Shown piece by piece: positions 1-12,094 of a stretch of 64,000 nt of DNA; positions within the stretch are counted from its first letter, which is position 1, and each line of letters begins with the position of its first letter. This DNA comes from Ahaetulla prasina (lineage: Eukaryota > Chordata > Lepidosauria > Squamata > Colubridae). Both the position numbers and the translations under genes were made by a program. The stretch covers positions 105,736,554-105,800,553 of the forward strand of contig NC_080539.1 in assembly GCF_028640845.1 (NCBI RefSeq), in the 5' to 3' direction. Below the pieces are notes generated by a model. It was not told where the DNA came from and did not search any database. It saw only the letters and a list, made by a program, of their open reading frames with translations.

Positions 1-208
1 TCTATTCTCTGCCTCCCAAGTCCTAACTGATCAATTGGAAATGGGGATTTTTGCAATAACCTTCCCCTGGAGTGGAGTGGGAATGGAGATTTTACAGTAT
101 CCTTCCCCTGCCATGCCCACCAAGCCACACAATGCCCACCAAGCCATGCCACATCCACCAAGCCACACCCACAGAACCGGTAGTAAAAAAATTTGAAACC
201 CATCACTG
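1..208. mobile_element. hAT-like MITE, right part, cut by window edge
   Basis: This is the same non-autonomous family as the complete copy at 63352-63625. It shows the CCGGTAGTAAAAAAATTTGAAACCC terminal region in slightly varied form and ends in a CATCACTG terminus. The internal part has the typical run of short direct motifs (TGCCCACCAAGCCA). No protein is encoded; the 70-residue minus-strand open frame is part of the repeat. Confidence 0.7.
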
Positions 209-1371
209 ATACACACAGTGGTAAAAACAAAATGTAACACCAACAGGTAATCCCTTACAAAGATACTCCTACAGAGCAGTTAGAAAATCGCCAAATGAGG
301 GCAAACATAATCCAGTCAGATGTCTCCCAGGATCATCTTCTACCCGTAGTATCAGCCCAGAATTTATAATACAGTCTATCGTGGTACTGCTGTAGCAAAC
401 AAAACATTGATTAATGTATTAAAAATTGGTATCCCTTTGCTGATTTCTGATTTTGTATGCTTTAAATGAGCTCTCTGCTTTCTAGTTTAAGGTTCTTCCA
501 AATTCTGGTTGGCAGCTGAAATACTGGTAACCAGGCTATTTCATTTCATCCGAATGTGATCCCTTCCGAGTCTCATTCCATGTTTACGGATGGAAGAAAA
601 TCACATTACTGGTCCAATATTATTTTAATATACAAATAATAGGAAAGCATGACTAAAACTGATGGCTCAAACTTGGTATTACTTCTCTGTATAATACAAC
701 GTAACTGTATTCTTAACTCCACTTTATTAGCTTGTCAGGGACTTTAGTTATATTCATCAAGTGAAGCTTTACATTAAGCATTCCTCCAACTAATTGGAAC
801 CATCCAGGCACATTTTGGTCCACATTTTTATTCCTGCTGCAGGAAAAAGGGTACTTTGTTACCACTTCAGCATATGTTAGAGTGAAATTATATTTTGCTA
901 GCAATTACAATGAAATATTAAGAATGAGCCTTGTGATCAGTTGGAACTTGTTCTGCTATTAAAAGCAGTTGGCACTGTAAGCTAAAAAAAAAATGCCTTG
1001 ACAATTAAATCAATCATCCAGGAGCTTAAATATTCCCAGAATTTTAGGATGCAATTAGGCAACCCATGACCCACTAGGTCATCCTTTCAGATGTATTTCC
1101 TTACCTAAACAGAGAAACGGAACGACTATGGGTGAGCAAAAAAGGAGTGGGAGCAACGTCCGGCTTCCTGCCAGCTTTCCCATTGACTTTGCTTGTGGGA
1201 AGCTGGCCTGCAGCATCAGGAATCATGAATATATGTCTATGGCTAACTGCAGCGATGCTGCACTGGACATAAATTTGCAAATAGAGCTTGTGTAAAGATC
1301 ACTGAAATTTCAATTACATGAGAGTAGTGGGTCCTGGAGTTTGTATGCATTCTTTAAGCTAAAAGATTTAA
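209..1371. other. Intergenic, nothing recognised
   Basis: AT-rich sequence without a supportable exon, RNA gene or clear repeat. A 63-codon minus-strand open frame at 713-904 has no recognisable domain and no splice context that would make it convincing. Confidence 0.5.
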
Positions 1372-1695
1372 CAGAATAGTAGAGTTGGAAGGGACCTTGG
1401 AGGTCTTCTAGTCCAACTCCCTACTCAGGCAAGAAACCCTATACCATTTTAGACAAATGGTTATCCAATCTCTTCTTGAAAAACTCTGGTGTTGGAGCAC
1501 CCACAGTTTTTGGAGGCAAGTCGTTCCACTGATTAATTGTTCTAACTGTCAGGAAATTTCTCCTTAGTTCTGAGTTGGATCTTTCCTCCTTATTTTCCAT
1601 CCATTGTTTCTTGTCCTGCCTTCAGGTGCTTTGGAGAATAGCTTGACCCCCTCTTTTTTGTGGCAGCCCCCCATTTGAGGTACCTTGACTCAAAT
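1372..1695 (-). mobile_element. CR1 LINE 3' end fragment
   Basis: The reverse strand carries the CR1 ORF2 C-terminal region and the characteristic 3' end whose complement reads GTTGGAAGGGACCTTGGAGG. It encodes the decayed equivalent of the 'RTINQW...LP' segment that is better preserved at 45820-46125. It is 5'-truncated, as is usual for LINE copies. Confidence 0.8.
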
Positions 1696-2555
1696 CTTTG
1701 CGCTATCATTGAAGGTTAGAAGCAGACGCAAAGGAGACCTTTAATAGTATACAAATAATGATCGATCAGAAAACCTTTTTAATCTTTTCCCCTACAGTTC
1801 AGAGCACCTATGGAAACAATGCACTAGAAGTGCAATGAAAGCAAGATGAAATGGAAACAGCAGAAGTGTAATAAACTTGTATTAATCATAACTGCATAAT
1901 TAGAATTAGTAGATGAAATAACTGTCAAGTGGAAATAATAATTTGAAGTTTTAAGTGGCCAAACAGTGATCAGTCCATTTTAAACTTACATTTGAAATTT
2001 AAACTTGCATTATGAAATTTATTTTGTCCTATTTGGACTCTCCAAAACCAATAATAGATAGAAATGGGCGAAATATACATATAATGAAGTGAAAGAGTAT
2101 AAGATATATGCATAATTTCACCTAAACGTGGAGCATGCATGCCTCCTAAAACACCTGCTTACTTTAATCAGTTTTGACATTAACTCTTTGGGACAGTCGG
2201 TGTTAGAAGGAGTTGAATAGAAGCTGAATTCTTCTGCATCTTATATTTCTCTAGCAAGTGTGCATTTCAACTAATAAGTTATAAACATTTTAATGTACTT
2301 TTCAGGATTTCTGTTTCTGCTATGAGGATATTATTGCCAGACACAATGGTTATTTGCTGAAAAGTTGAAATATTACAACTAAAACTTCGCTCTCAAAATA
2401 AATTTCAATTTACTAAAGCTCTCAAAGACAACAATTTTGTTTTCAGGAAACAGTTAAGAAACTGCTAAATATTTTTTTAAGTTGTGTTGTGTTGTGATAT
2501 GGACTGACCTGTCAATTATGGTGGTTAACTGATAATAAGCTAGTTCTCTCTGGTA
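1696..2555. other. Intergenic, nothing recognised
   Basis: AT-rich sequence with no exon, RNA or terminal-repeat structure that I can support. Confidence 0.45.
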
Positions 2556-2563
2556 GATCTGAA

Positions 2564-2700
2564 CAGTGATGGGATTCAGTCAGTTCGCACCACTTCGGGA
2601 GAACCGGTTGTTAACTTTCTGAGCAATTTGATGAACTGGTTGTTGGAAGAAATCACTGGGGCAGAGAACTGGTTGTTAAATTATTTGAATCCCACCACTG
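2564..2700. mobile_element. Short hAT-like MITE (137 bp)
   Basis: Terminal inverted repeats CAGTGATGGGATTCA and TGAATCCCACCACTG bound a 137-bp element. Flanking 8-mers are GATCTGAA on the left and GATCTGAT on the right, a 7/8 target-site duplication typical of hAT. The copy at 44004-44140 belongs to the same family in opposite orientation. Internal motifs AACCGGTTGTTAA and GAACTGGTTGTTA show the element is itself partly repetitive. Confidence 0.8.
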
Positions 2701-2708
2701 GATCTGAT

Positions 2709-4819
2709 CCACTTTCTTGACAAATGGGCAAGCAAACTAATCTAGCAGATTAAAGAATGAGCTTTTCTTCTCCTCGAGAAGATGTTTATAATAATTGGTG
2801 GTTAATTTGTTTAATTTGATTAGCTAAATCTAGTCTTCCACAGAGAAAACATTTTTTCATGTTTATTTTATTGTATTCATTTATTTTATTTTATTCATGG
2901 TTATTTTAAGTCATAGAGATTGCAACAACATTCAGTTACATTTATGAGACTACCGGTAGTTTTGTTTTGGTCTGTTGTTATTTTGTCTTTTGTACTAACA
3001 CTTGCTTAACTCTTTCTAGTCAACTATCTTTCTATGCCAATTGGGATACAAATCTCTTCCATCTTACAATATCAGCAATGATTTCTGTCATGATAGAGTA
3101 CATACATACTATTCTTAATAGGAATTAAGAATTTGGAAAGGGGTGGGGAGAGGAGTGGTCCCAGATACCATCAGGAACACCTTAAATTCGAGGCATGTTT
3201 TCCTAGGATTGTGTATCAATTGAGGCGTTAATGTTTTCCAAATTATGTTTGTCCCTTCAGGTCCATGTTATTCCACCGTGTGTTAGTTACATAAATATTG
3301 TAAGCTCATTGGCCACCTTTTATTCCTTTAAGAAATCCTACAATATGAAACATTGCAGGTTGTAAGCAATGATTCGTTTTAATTCAACTGGACTCTCACT
3401 AGTTGCAATACACAACTCTAAGACTCCAAAGCTAGATTTAAAAAAATTCTGTTCTTTTTTCTTTTTCAATGCTTCCATCCATCAACCTTCCTCCATAAAG
3501 CTGAATCTGCACTTTACAATTCATTGTCAAATCCAATCTACTTTGTAAACTATTCTGGTTAACAAATGCTTTCTTCTGTATATTTTTAATAGAACATTAT
3601 CTTTGTTGTGTATTATAGCAAATAAGGTATAACCAAACAGTGCATTAAGCACTGTAACTCCATCTGGGGGTTTGTTGACATTGATAACCCACTCGGGTTT
3701 CTCTAGCCATTCAAGGCATCATTAAAGTGGTGCTCAGAACATTTTAGATTTCAGTCTGCATTTGGATATATACAAGCCTGGTACCTCATGTGGTTTTGGG
3801 CACTGAATTGAGTTTTGTAACATAATTGGAGCCAATATTTTAAGAGTTTAAACTAAGGCTTATAGTCTTTCACTATGCATGCAATTTTAATACACTTTTC
3901 TTTTAGCTTTGACAATGAAAATATACAAGTCAGATGTATTTTCATAAGACACAATCCATCTGAAATTAAAACTCTCTGAGGTCTTACCTGTTGTAAGTAG
4001 GAGAGAGAAGTGAGCACTGTATGTGTTTAATTCTTTCAGTATAATGAAGATGATTTAAGAGTATGAGACTTTGCATGCTGGGCATTCAAATACAAGGTCA
4101 GGATATACCCAGCTACTTCAACCATGCAACAGGGTGAAGCAATCTTGCTTTAAATAGACACTGAAGGCAGTAATAAAGGATTGCTGCTATCTGAGCAGGG
4201 CAGCAAAACTTAGCACAGTATTTTACATATATAGTGATGGGATCTGATTTGTCTACAATTAGCCAGAGAAAAAATTTGGGCTCAGGGTGGATAACTCAAA
4301 AAAGGTGTTGACACATAGTAGCTGTGAAAAAGGCACATTCCATATTAGGGTTCTGTAGAAAAGGAATGAAATTAAAACTGCCAATATTATAATGCTTTTA
4401 TACAAATCTGTTGGACATTGGCATCCGGAATCCTGGGTACAGTTCTAGTCACCACTTTCAAAAATGAGAAGTTGAGCTGGCAAAAAGGGAAGAAATGTGC
4501 AACCAACGTGACTGGAAGTCAAAGCCTGCTTTAGGAGAAATTCAAGGACTCTAGCTTAGACAAGAGGCAGCTGAAGTGGGATATGATCAAGCATGGTCTG
4601 GAAAAAAATATCAGGAAGAAGTTTTTCCACCTTTCTAAAAATACTAGGAGTAGGCAATTTAATGATGACGAAGGGAGTTGTAAAGGTAACCTATGACATT
4701 CATTAGAACAAAATGGAGTGGCTTGGGTGTATTTAAACAAGGTTAGATGGAGATCTATTAGGAAGCCTGGAGGACACCTTCCAATACCAGCTGCACAGGA
4801 ACAATGAAAGGAAAAGGAT
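2709..4819. other. Intergenic, nothing recognised
   Basis: Two kilobases of AT-rich DNA. A TTTATTTTATT-rich patch near 2860-2900 is simple sequence. The open frame at 4531-4740 (minus) looks like chance. I see no exon with splice sites. Confidence 0.45.
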
Positions 4820-4942
4820 CAGTGGTTTCACATTATGTTACTGCCGGTTCACTGTGCGCGCCCAGTTTGCACACGCACCTGCCTTCTGCGCATGCGCCCA
4901 GTTCGGGCGAACCGGTCCAAACCAGCTGAATACTACCTTTGA
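4820..4942. mobile_element. Degraded MITE fragment with GC-rich core
   Basis: Motifs GCCGGTTCACTGTGCGCG and GCGAACCGGTCCAAACCAG match internal parts of the CAGGGGTGAAATG family found complete at 34566-34834. Both termini are blurred, so the boundaries are approximate. The local CpG content (GCGCATGCGC) comes from the element, not from a promoter. Confidence 0.5.
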
Positions 4943-6372
4943 AAAGGATAGGTCTCCATCCTCTGATGTCAGCACCCCAGAGGCATCTGGTTGATCTTTG
5001 TATGAAACCAACAACTGGGTCAAGATGGACTTTGGCCTGAACTAACCTGGCTCCTCTTGTGCTTAAAAGAAAAGCAGCCCAATCACACAAGCTACAAAGC
5101 AACAGCCCAATTGCTGCAGTTGAAATACCTGAAACAACATTACTCCAACATTTTATTTATCCATGATTTGCTTTGGGTTCAGAATACTTGAGATAGTTCC
5201 TTTGAGGTCAGCCACATTTGAGATTGAAATGTTTCGCACTACAGCCCATGGTCCTCCCAAATATCCAGGAAAAGGATACTGCAGGTAGTTATTGAGCCAT
5301 ATAATGTACTGCAATATTAAACTGCAACTTCTAAAATATTACTTCCCAGATTTTTGTTTTGGATCAAATAAGATTTTAAATAAAGAAATTGCTTAATAAA
5401 TTATTTAGGCCACACATGTTCAGTGGTGTAGAAAGACAGCCATGACTCTGTCATATTTTACTTCGCTCTTATAAGGCGAATACTGGCAGGAAAAATCCAT
5501 TATGTTCCATAGCTTCCAGCTGTTCTTGCCCATTTATTCACATTCATTAATATAGACTAAGTGTCTGCTTCAAAGTCTAAACTTTCCACTCAACTAGACT
5601 ATTGTTTTAAATTCAGGATTCTTGGCAGACTGCAATTTAATTATCCACCTGATGCAGCTATTTAGTTTGTGTTGAAATATAGTATGAAATATTGATGAGG
5701 AGATTCTTTTCTTGTTCCAGCTTTTCTACATGTGCTGGACTGAATGTATATACATTATTATGCTCTGCTGAGAGGCTATACATAGGAGAAATATATTCTA
5801 AACTAAATATGTTCTTTTCCCTTCAGTGATAATAGATGAGGATTTTATCATGCATTTGACAGGCATTACATGGAATTTTATGAGGATTTCTGACCAATTT
5901 ATCTCAACATGGAACTGTCTGTATTTTTTAAGCCATCTCTTTCCAGCCTGCTAAAAGATGCATGAAAGAGAAAAAAGCTTGGATTTGTCAAAATAGAAGA
6001 GGGGTGAATAATATTTTTAGTTGCAACATGCAAAAGGCAGGATCCAAATAACCGCAGAACTAATTTGGAACATCAGAAGCTATATTTTAATAAACCTTAG
6101 CATTGATTACAACTCTTTCCATATATATAATACGTTATATTTATATTCTGCTTTATCTTTTGGGGTCCAAGATAGCATACATAGCCCTTTTTCCTTCAGT
6201 TGTTTCAATATCAGCTTTATGAAATAGGTGGGAATAAAATAGAATGACTGTCCTAAAGTAATTCACAAAGCTGAGGAAGGAGTTAGACTTGTGCTACTTA
6301 AACACCTTAAGTATGACAATGGTTATATATGCTAAACAGATTGTTTGGTGTAGTGTTGAAGGCTATTTACAA
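4943..6372. other. Intergenic, nothing recognised
   Basis: AT-rich, without a supportable feature. Open frames at 4833-5102 (minus) and 6021-6227 (plus) have no recognisable protein content. Confidence 0.4.
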
Positions 6373-6590
6373 TGAGCCATGGTGGCACATTCATGGTGGC
6401 TAGAATGCAGTATTGCAGGCTAATTCTGCCTACTGCCAGCAATTCAAGTCTTACCAGCTCAGGGTTGACTCAGCCTTCCATCCTTCAGAGGTCAGTAAAA
6501 TGAGGATCCAGATTGTTGGGGACAATATGTTGACTCTGTAAACCTCTTAGAAAAAGCACTATGAAGCAGTATATAAGTCTAAATTTATGA
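6373..6590 (+). mobile_element. tRNA-derived SINE, first of an adjacent pair
   Basis: The 5' part resembles an internal polymerase III promoter (GTGGCACA...TAGAATGCAGTATTGC). It is followed by the family body GGTTGACTCAGCCTTCCATCC and AAAATGAGGATCCAGATTGT, ending in TATATAAGTCTAAATT. The same body is found at 6592-6835, 51245-51470 and, reversed, 52472-52680. Confidence 0.7.
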
Positions 6591-6591
6591 G

Positions 6592-6835
6592 TCATAGTGG
6601 CACAGTGGTTAGAATGCAGTACTGCAGGCTATTTCTGCTGACTGCTGGCTGCCTACAGTTTGGCAGTTTGATTCTCACCGGCTCAAGGTTGACTCATCCT
6701 TCCATCCTTCTAAAATGAGGACCCAGATTTTTGGGGATTGTTGTGCTGACTCTGTAAACCGCTTCGAGAGGGCTGTGAAGCACTTTGAAGCAGTAAATTA
6801 GTCTATGTGCTTTTGCTAAGTGCTATTGCTATCAT
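6592..6835 (+). mobile_element. tRNA-derived SINE, second of an adjacent pair
   Basis: Begins GTCATAGTGGCACAGTGGTT and carries GTTGACTCATCCTTCCATCC and a tail AAGTGCTATTGCTATC. It abuts the preceding SINE head to tail, which is either two insertions into the same spot or a local duplication. Confidence 0.7.
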
Positions 6836-8114
6836 CCATGCTAATGCATTTTGGATCACACCATATTTAAAGGTTCTGGGTAGAGAGAAGTTATAGGCTT
6901 ATCCCTAATTTAGAGAGCCATTGCTGCATAAAATAGTAAACATGGTTTACTGAACATGAATTATGAGAAAACGCATAGGCACATAGCTAGAGACAAGTCA
7001 ATAATTGCACTCCATTCTACAAATCCTACGTAAAAGAAAGATATTTGAAATCGTCTGTAGAAAAGAAATTCCTCTGGAGAATAGACAACCCTCAGAGAAG
7101 ACATTACTTTAGTGCCACATTCAGTTACTCGGAAATCCTGTTTCCTGCAAATTCCAAGTTAAATCTGAGGCTAAGGGGAGATAATCAAGCCCATTGATCT
7201 CCAGCATTTCAACGAGCAACTTCCAGATTTCCAATCTGATTTTAAAATTGCTTTTCTCTCATCAGAAAGGGAAGGGATGTTGGTAACTGACTATATTTCT
7301 GAGCTAGCAGAATTCCATCCTTCTGAATGATGTGGATTCAGAATTGCTGCATTTTGCTTGAGGTGTATCTGCCATTCTAGAAAGCTGTGAAGGCAAATTG
7401 GCTTGACAGGGGGGATAACAAGCAGAGAAAGGAATTAGAAGGCTTTCTTCAAAGAAATAAGTTCTGGCTGCTTAAAAGCTTTATTTTATTTTTGCCTAAA
7501 GAATTGTAAAAATCTGTCTCTTTTTACTTGCTTCAAGGTCAGTTTGTAGAAGGACATGGGATTGGACCAAGTTGTGGACTAAGTTTTTTAGAAATCCTTC
7601 TCCCTCATAAATTCTTAGCCTCCTTCCCCCCCCCACCCCCGCCCCACTTTCTCCATGTGGCACAAGAAGCAAGTCAAGAACTATTTATGAGTTCTTGTGC
7701 AAATTCCTCAACTGATAAATTTAATTTCACATTCCCTGGCTTAAGCAAAAAAATAAAATACTTCATGCCCTATGCACATGTAGAGATTATATTACATACA
7801 GCAAAACTCCAGCGAGCAGTACATTATGGGTTTAACCACAAGCATTTTGTATAGGAATGTCAACTACATGGCACTCTGCGAGTGTACTGCAATTTTATTG
7901 AACTGACATGATGTATCCAGGCAGGTTAATATGGGAAGATCTTTTTACAATGGCTATGTGAAGCTTCCAAGTTTGATTTGATTCAAAGGCAGTTTAATCA
8001 AGTTGTCCTTCAAACTGAAATTCCTGTAAGGAATTTCCTGGGTAAGATAAGGCAGAACTTCCTTTGCTGAACCTGCAACTTAGAATACCAATGATAATAG
8101 GGAAAGAGAGGCAG
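6836..8114. other. Intergenic, nothing recognised
   Basis: A plus-strand open frame at 7528-7854 runs through a proline-coding C-rich run and shows no domain or homology that I can recognise. No other feature is supportable. Confidence 0.4.
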
Positions 8115-8765
8115 GATCTGCATGTTCAAGAGGCAGGAGGTTGAACAACTAGCCTCGTGGTGTGACCAGAACAATCTGGAACTGAACACACTCAAAACCG
8201 TAGAAATGGTGGTGGACTTTAGGAGAAACCCTCTCATACTACCACTTCTTACAATACTAGACAACACAGTATCAACAGTAGAGACCTTCAAATTTCTAGG
8301 TTCTACCATATCTGAAGATCTAAAATGGACACTTAACATCAAAAACATCATCAAAAAAGGACAACAAAGAATGTTATTTCCGTGCCAACTCAGAAAGCTC
8401 AAATTGCCCAAGGAGCTGCTGATACAATTCTACAGAGGAATTATTGAGTCTGTCATCTGCACCTCTATAACTGTCTGGTTTGGTTCCAACAAGGCAGACA
8501 CAGACTTCAGAGGATAATTAGAACTTCAGAAAAAACAATTGCTACCAACCTGCCTTCCATTGAGAACCTGTATACTGCACGAGTTAAAAAGAGGGCTGTG
8601 AAAATATTTACAGATCCCTCACATCCTGGACATAAACTGTTTCAACTCCTACCCTCAAAATGACTCTATAGAGCACTGCAGACCAGAACAACTAGATACA
8701 AGAACAGTTTTTTCCCCGAACGCCATCACTCTGCTAATCAAATAATTCCCTCAACACTGTCAAAC
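8115..8765 (+). mobile_element. Rex1-like LINE, ORF2 3' part
   Basis: The plus-strand frame contains QLASWCDQNNLELNTLKT, VDFRR and FKFLGSTISEDLKW, the conserved post-catalytic reverse-transcriptase region of Rex1/CR1-clade non-LTR elements. An in-frame stop near 8516 is followed by further coding-like sequence, where HPGHKLFQLLPS and a SFFPNAITL-like segment are recognisable. It is a 5'-truncated, inactive copy. Its 3' end touches the hAT target site at 8768. Confidence 0.8.
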
Positions 8766-8906
8766 TAGTTACTAACAGAGGTGGGTTTCAGCAGGTTCTG
8801 ACCAGTTCTGGAGAACCGGTAGCAGAAATTTTGAGTAGTTCGTAGAACCGGTAGTAAAAATTCTGACTGGCCCCATCCCCATCTATTTTCTGCCTCCCAA
8901 GTCCTA

Positions 8907-10068
8907 TGTTCTGTCCCCACCAACCACAACCAAGCAGACATGCAAGCTGACTATATCTGCCAGCAATTTACTCCGACGACAGATATCAGATCTGGCAACG
9001 AATCTGCGATTGCCTGCCAAGTTCTCCTATCTCCTCAGACCAGCATAATTGCAGTTCAGAAATAAACAGAAGCCAAAGTCTTAATCTCAAACTATTGCAG
9101 CCAAAGTTTCCAAGAGTCAGTTTTTGTCCGTCACGAAGCCCAATGGCAGCTCCACCCACTTTTATACCCTGTGGGGTGTGGCTCCATGACTCAGCATTCC
9201 CGGGGCTGGCCCCTCCCTTTCCTTTGCTGCGCACGTTTCCCTCGGCGTCGCTGCCTTGCATCTTGCCAAGATTGATCCTCCTCAGCTAGCTCTTGGGGCA
9301 TTGCCAGGGAGGAGGGGTCGGGGAAAAGAGGCCATGTCAGCTCCTCCTCCTCTACCTGGCCTGCCTCTGGAACCTGGAGCAGAGCCAGAGAGGAAGGTCC
9401 TGCAGAGGGAAGCCCTGTCGGCTCTTCCCCCTCACTCTCTGAGTCACTCTCTGCCAGGAGGCCTTGTCGTGTCCCACTCCTCCGCTGACGGCCAGGTCAG
9501 GGAAATCCGAATCAGGCTTGCCTCTGCAGCTCTGCCCAAAGTCCTAGCAAAGTCCTCAGAGCAGGCAGGAGACCAGTAAGTGACTTCAGCAAGATAAGTT
9601 CGACTTTGCCTGACTCAGAGACTGCCAGAAAGCAGATCCTTTATATAGGCCATAGGGTGTGGCTCCATGACTCAGCACTCATTAAGGCCTGCCCCTCCCT
9701 TCCTTCTGTTGCCTCCGCCTATCCAATCTTCTGATGCGAGGGTCACTCCAATCAGCTGTTGTTGGAAGTAAACTTTCCTCAGGCTCACATGCTGTGGAGG
9801 AGGGGGAGGGGTCTAGCTGCTCCGTTTGCCTGGGCATGGAGCCAGGGCTGGGGCCGGGGGATGCTCCCTCCTCTGCAGCCTGCTTGGGCATGGAGCCAGG
9901 GCTGGGACCGGGAGGTGCCCCCTCCTCTGCAGCTTGTCTGGGCATGGAGCCAGAACTGGGGCCGGGAGGCATACATTCCTCAGTGTTCGGGAGCAGATAA
10001 GCAGACCCCGGCTGCGGTGAGAGCAGACAAGACACAACAGGCCTGGCTCGGAGGCTGAAGACACAACA
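8907..10068 (-). mobile_element. Solo LTR nested in a hAT MITE
   Basis: The segment begins TGTTCTGTCC and ends AGACACAACA, has TG...CA termini, and is flanked by the 5-bp direct repeat TCCTA (8902-8906 and 10069-10073). Read on the minus strand it starts TGTTGTGTCT, like the other LTR at 39942. It contains two TATA-like motifs (complements of TTTATACC near 9160 and TTTATATAGG near 9640), each beside the shared stretch GTGTGGCTCCATGACTCAGC. No gag, pol or env coding sequence is present. Open frames within it are translations of GC-rich repeats. Confidence 0.78.
9832..9993. repeat. 54-bp minisatellite, three units
   Basis: Three tandem units of about 54 bp each contain GGCATGGAGCCAGGGCTGGG and CCTCCTCTGCAGC. 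Because 54 is divisible by three, all frames stay open and create long spurious proline/glycine-rich reading frames on both strands. It lies inside the solo LTR. Confidence 0.85.
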
Positions 10069-10132
10069 TCCTAGCTGATTGGGCAGAAACGGGGATTTTG
10101 CAGTATCCTTCCCATGGAGTGGGGTGGGAATT

Positions 10133-11009
10133 ATTTATTTATTTATTTATTTATTATTCACACTTTTATACCGCCCTATCTCCCTAGGAACTCAGGGCGG
10201 TTTACAGCCACTTAAAAAACATATATATATACAAGATAAAACATTAATTTAAAAAACTTATTACATAGGCCGAATATTTAAAATAGAGATATAAATAATA
10301 AAACCCCATTTAAAACCAAATTTAAAATTTAAACATTTAAAAATTTAAAATTCTAGTCCAGTCCTGCGCAGATAAATAGATGTGTCTTAAGCTCGCGGCG
10401 GAAGGTTCGAAGGTCAGGAAGTTGGCGAAGTCCTGGGGGAAGCTCATTCCAGAGGGTGGGGGCCCCCACAGAAAAGGCCCTTCCCCTGGGTGTCGCCAGT
10501 CGGCACTGACTGGCCGGCGGCACCCTGAGGAGTCCCTCTCTGTGAGAGCGCACGGGTTGGTGAGAGGCATTCGGTGGCAGCAGACGGTCCCGTAAGTAGC
10601 CCGGCCCTATGCCATGGAGCGCTTTGAAGATCATTACCAAAACCTTGAATCGCACCTGGAAGGCCACAGGCAGCCAGTGCAGTCTGCGCAGGAGAGGTGT
10701 TACGTGGGAGCCACGAGGGGCTCCCTCTATCACCCGCGCAGCCGCATTCTGAACTACCTGGAGTCTCCGGGTGCTCCTCAGGGGGAGCCCCATGTAGAGA
10801 GCATTGCAGTAATCCAGACGAGATGTCACGAGAGCATGAGTGACCGTGCATAGGGCATCCCGGTCTAGAAAGGGGCGCAACTGGCGAACCAGGCGAACCT
10901 GGTGAAAAGCTCTCCTGGAGACGGCCGTCAAAGGGTCTTCGAAAGACAGCCGTTCATCCAGGAGGACGCCCAAGTTGCGCACCCTCTCCATTGGGGCCAT
11001 TGGGGTCAA
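10133..11009 (-). mobile_element. L2/CR1-clade LINE, ORF2 C-terminal part and 3' end
   Basis: A minus-strand frame from 11009 to 10353 encodes 218 residues with VRNLGVLLDERLSFEDPLTA, SRLDYCNALYMGLP, QNAAARVI and LRRLHWLPV, the standard reverse-transcriptase tail of L2/CR1 elements. It ends with RTFRRELKTHLF. The 3' end (plus coordinates 10133-10205) has (ATTT)n and the tail complement CCGCCCT...CTCAGGGCGG. It is 5'-truncated and inserted in the hAT MITE. A relative lies at 27808-28655. Confidence 0.9.
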
Positions 11010-11127
11010 TGAATGGAGATTTTACAGTATCCTTCCTCTGCCATGCCCTTCAAGCAGCGCCACGCCCACCAAGCCACACCCACAGAACCGGTAGTAAAAA
11101 AATTTAAAACCCACCACTGGTTACTAA

Positions 11128-12086
11128 GTCTGCATTATTATTAATCTTCTCATTGTTCCTATCACCTGTCTCCTCCCACTTACATGGCTAAACAAAGGTA
11201 TTACAGGAGCCATTATTCAGTGACAGCTGGAATGTGCAAACTTCACCTGAATGCAAAGGGCACATGGAAGCAACATCTTGTAGCAGTGGAAGGCTGTGAG
11301 GGTCCACTTTTGCTGAAATGGCAGTCTTGCTAATAAAGTCTCAGCCAGCACTCTTCCAAACAGTAGCTGCAACCACCAGAAGTTTTCAATGTGAGCAGAA
11401 TGTCCAGGAGAGGGAGATCACAAAAGACTGTGTGATAAATCTGGACAGAATACAAGAGTGGATGACCCTTATGAAAGATTAAACATGCTCTTCGTCATTT
11501 GCTCCTTTCACATTCCAAGCCATAATCTTCTACATGCCATGGTTGTTGCCAGATGAACTCATCACTTTCCAAGTGGCCAACGTCAATACTATTCTGCCAG
11601 TTCAGCTTAAGGCCAAGTGCTCTGAAGGAGGCCTGAAAGACTGATTAGTGTTCTTGGTCCAATCTTTTTCTCTTTTTGGGCAGTCCAAGAAGATAACCAA
11701 TACCTGTTAGAACACGACCAGACTAGAAATAGATTCAGTGTCTTTCTGCAGACTTAGAGAAAGCTACAGGGGCTTTTCTTCCTTTTCACTAGCACCATAT
11801 CCTTAAAGTTGTAGAGAAGATGCCGCAGGAAGCAGGCTAGCAGGAAAAGCAAAACTGTAACTTTTATGTTTCAAAGGTATATTTGTAAAATGCCTTTTTT
11901 AAAAAAAAATGCTTATGTAAAGCACGTGATACAAGCTTATGGTCCATGTATTAGGAAAATGCATGAATTAATTCTTCAATATTCTAATTTATTTCCTAAG
12001 AAGGCAGTCGAAAGGAACACTGGAGTGCCTGCTGGGGCTCCTATTCAAGACTATCCATCTCTTCTATCCTGCATAAGCATTAACTG
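11128..12086. other. Intergenic, nothing recognised
   Basis: No exon or repeat could be supported. An open frame at 11866-12189 runs into the palindromic MITE and is not a gene. Confidence 0.4.
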
Positions 12087-12094
12087 CTTTAGAC

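Larger units (their letters stand above)
8776..11119. mobile_element. hAT-like MITE enlarged by nested insertions
   Basis: The element starts CAGAGGTGGGTTTCA and ends AAAACCCACCACTG, and is flanked by a perfect 8-bp duplication GTTACTAA (8768-8775 and 11120-11127). The uninterrupted family member at 63352-63625 is only 274 bp, so about 2 kb here is later insertion: a solo LTR (8907-10068) and an L2-type LINE (about 10133-11009). The order of events is therefore MITE first, the others later. Confidence 0.88.

Noticed and set aside
9682..10058. Proline/glycine-rich proteins on both strands
   Set aside because: They are translations of a 54-bp minisatellite in an LTR. Several frames are open only because the unit length is divisible by three.
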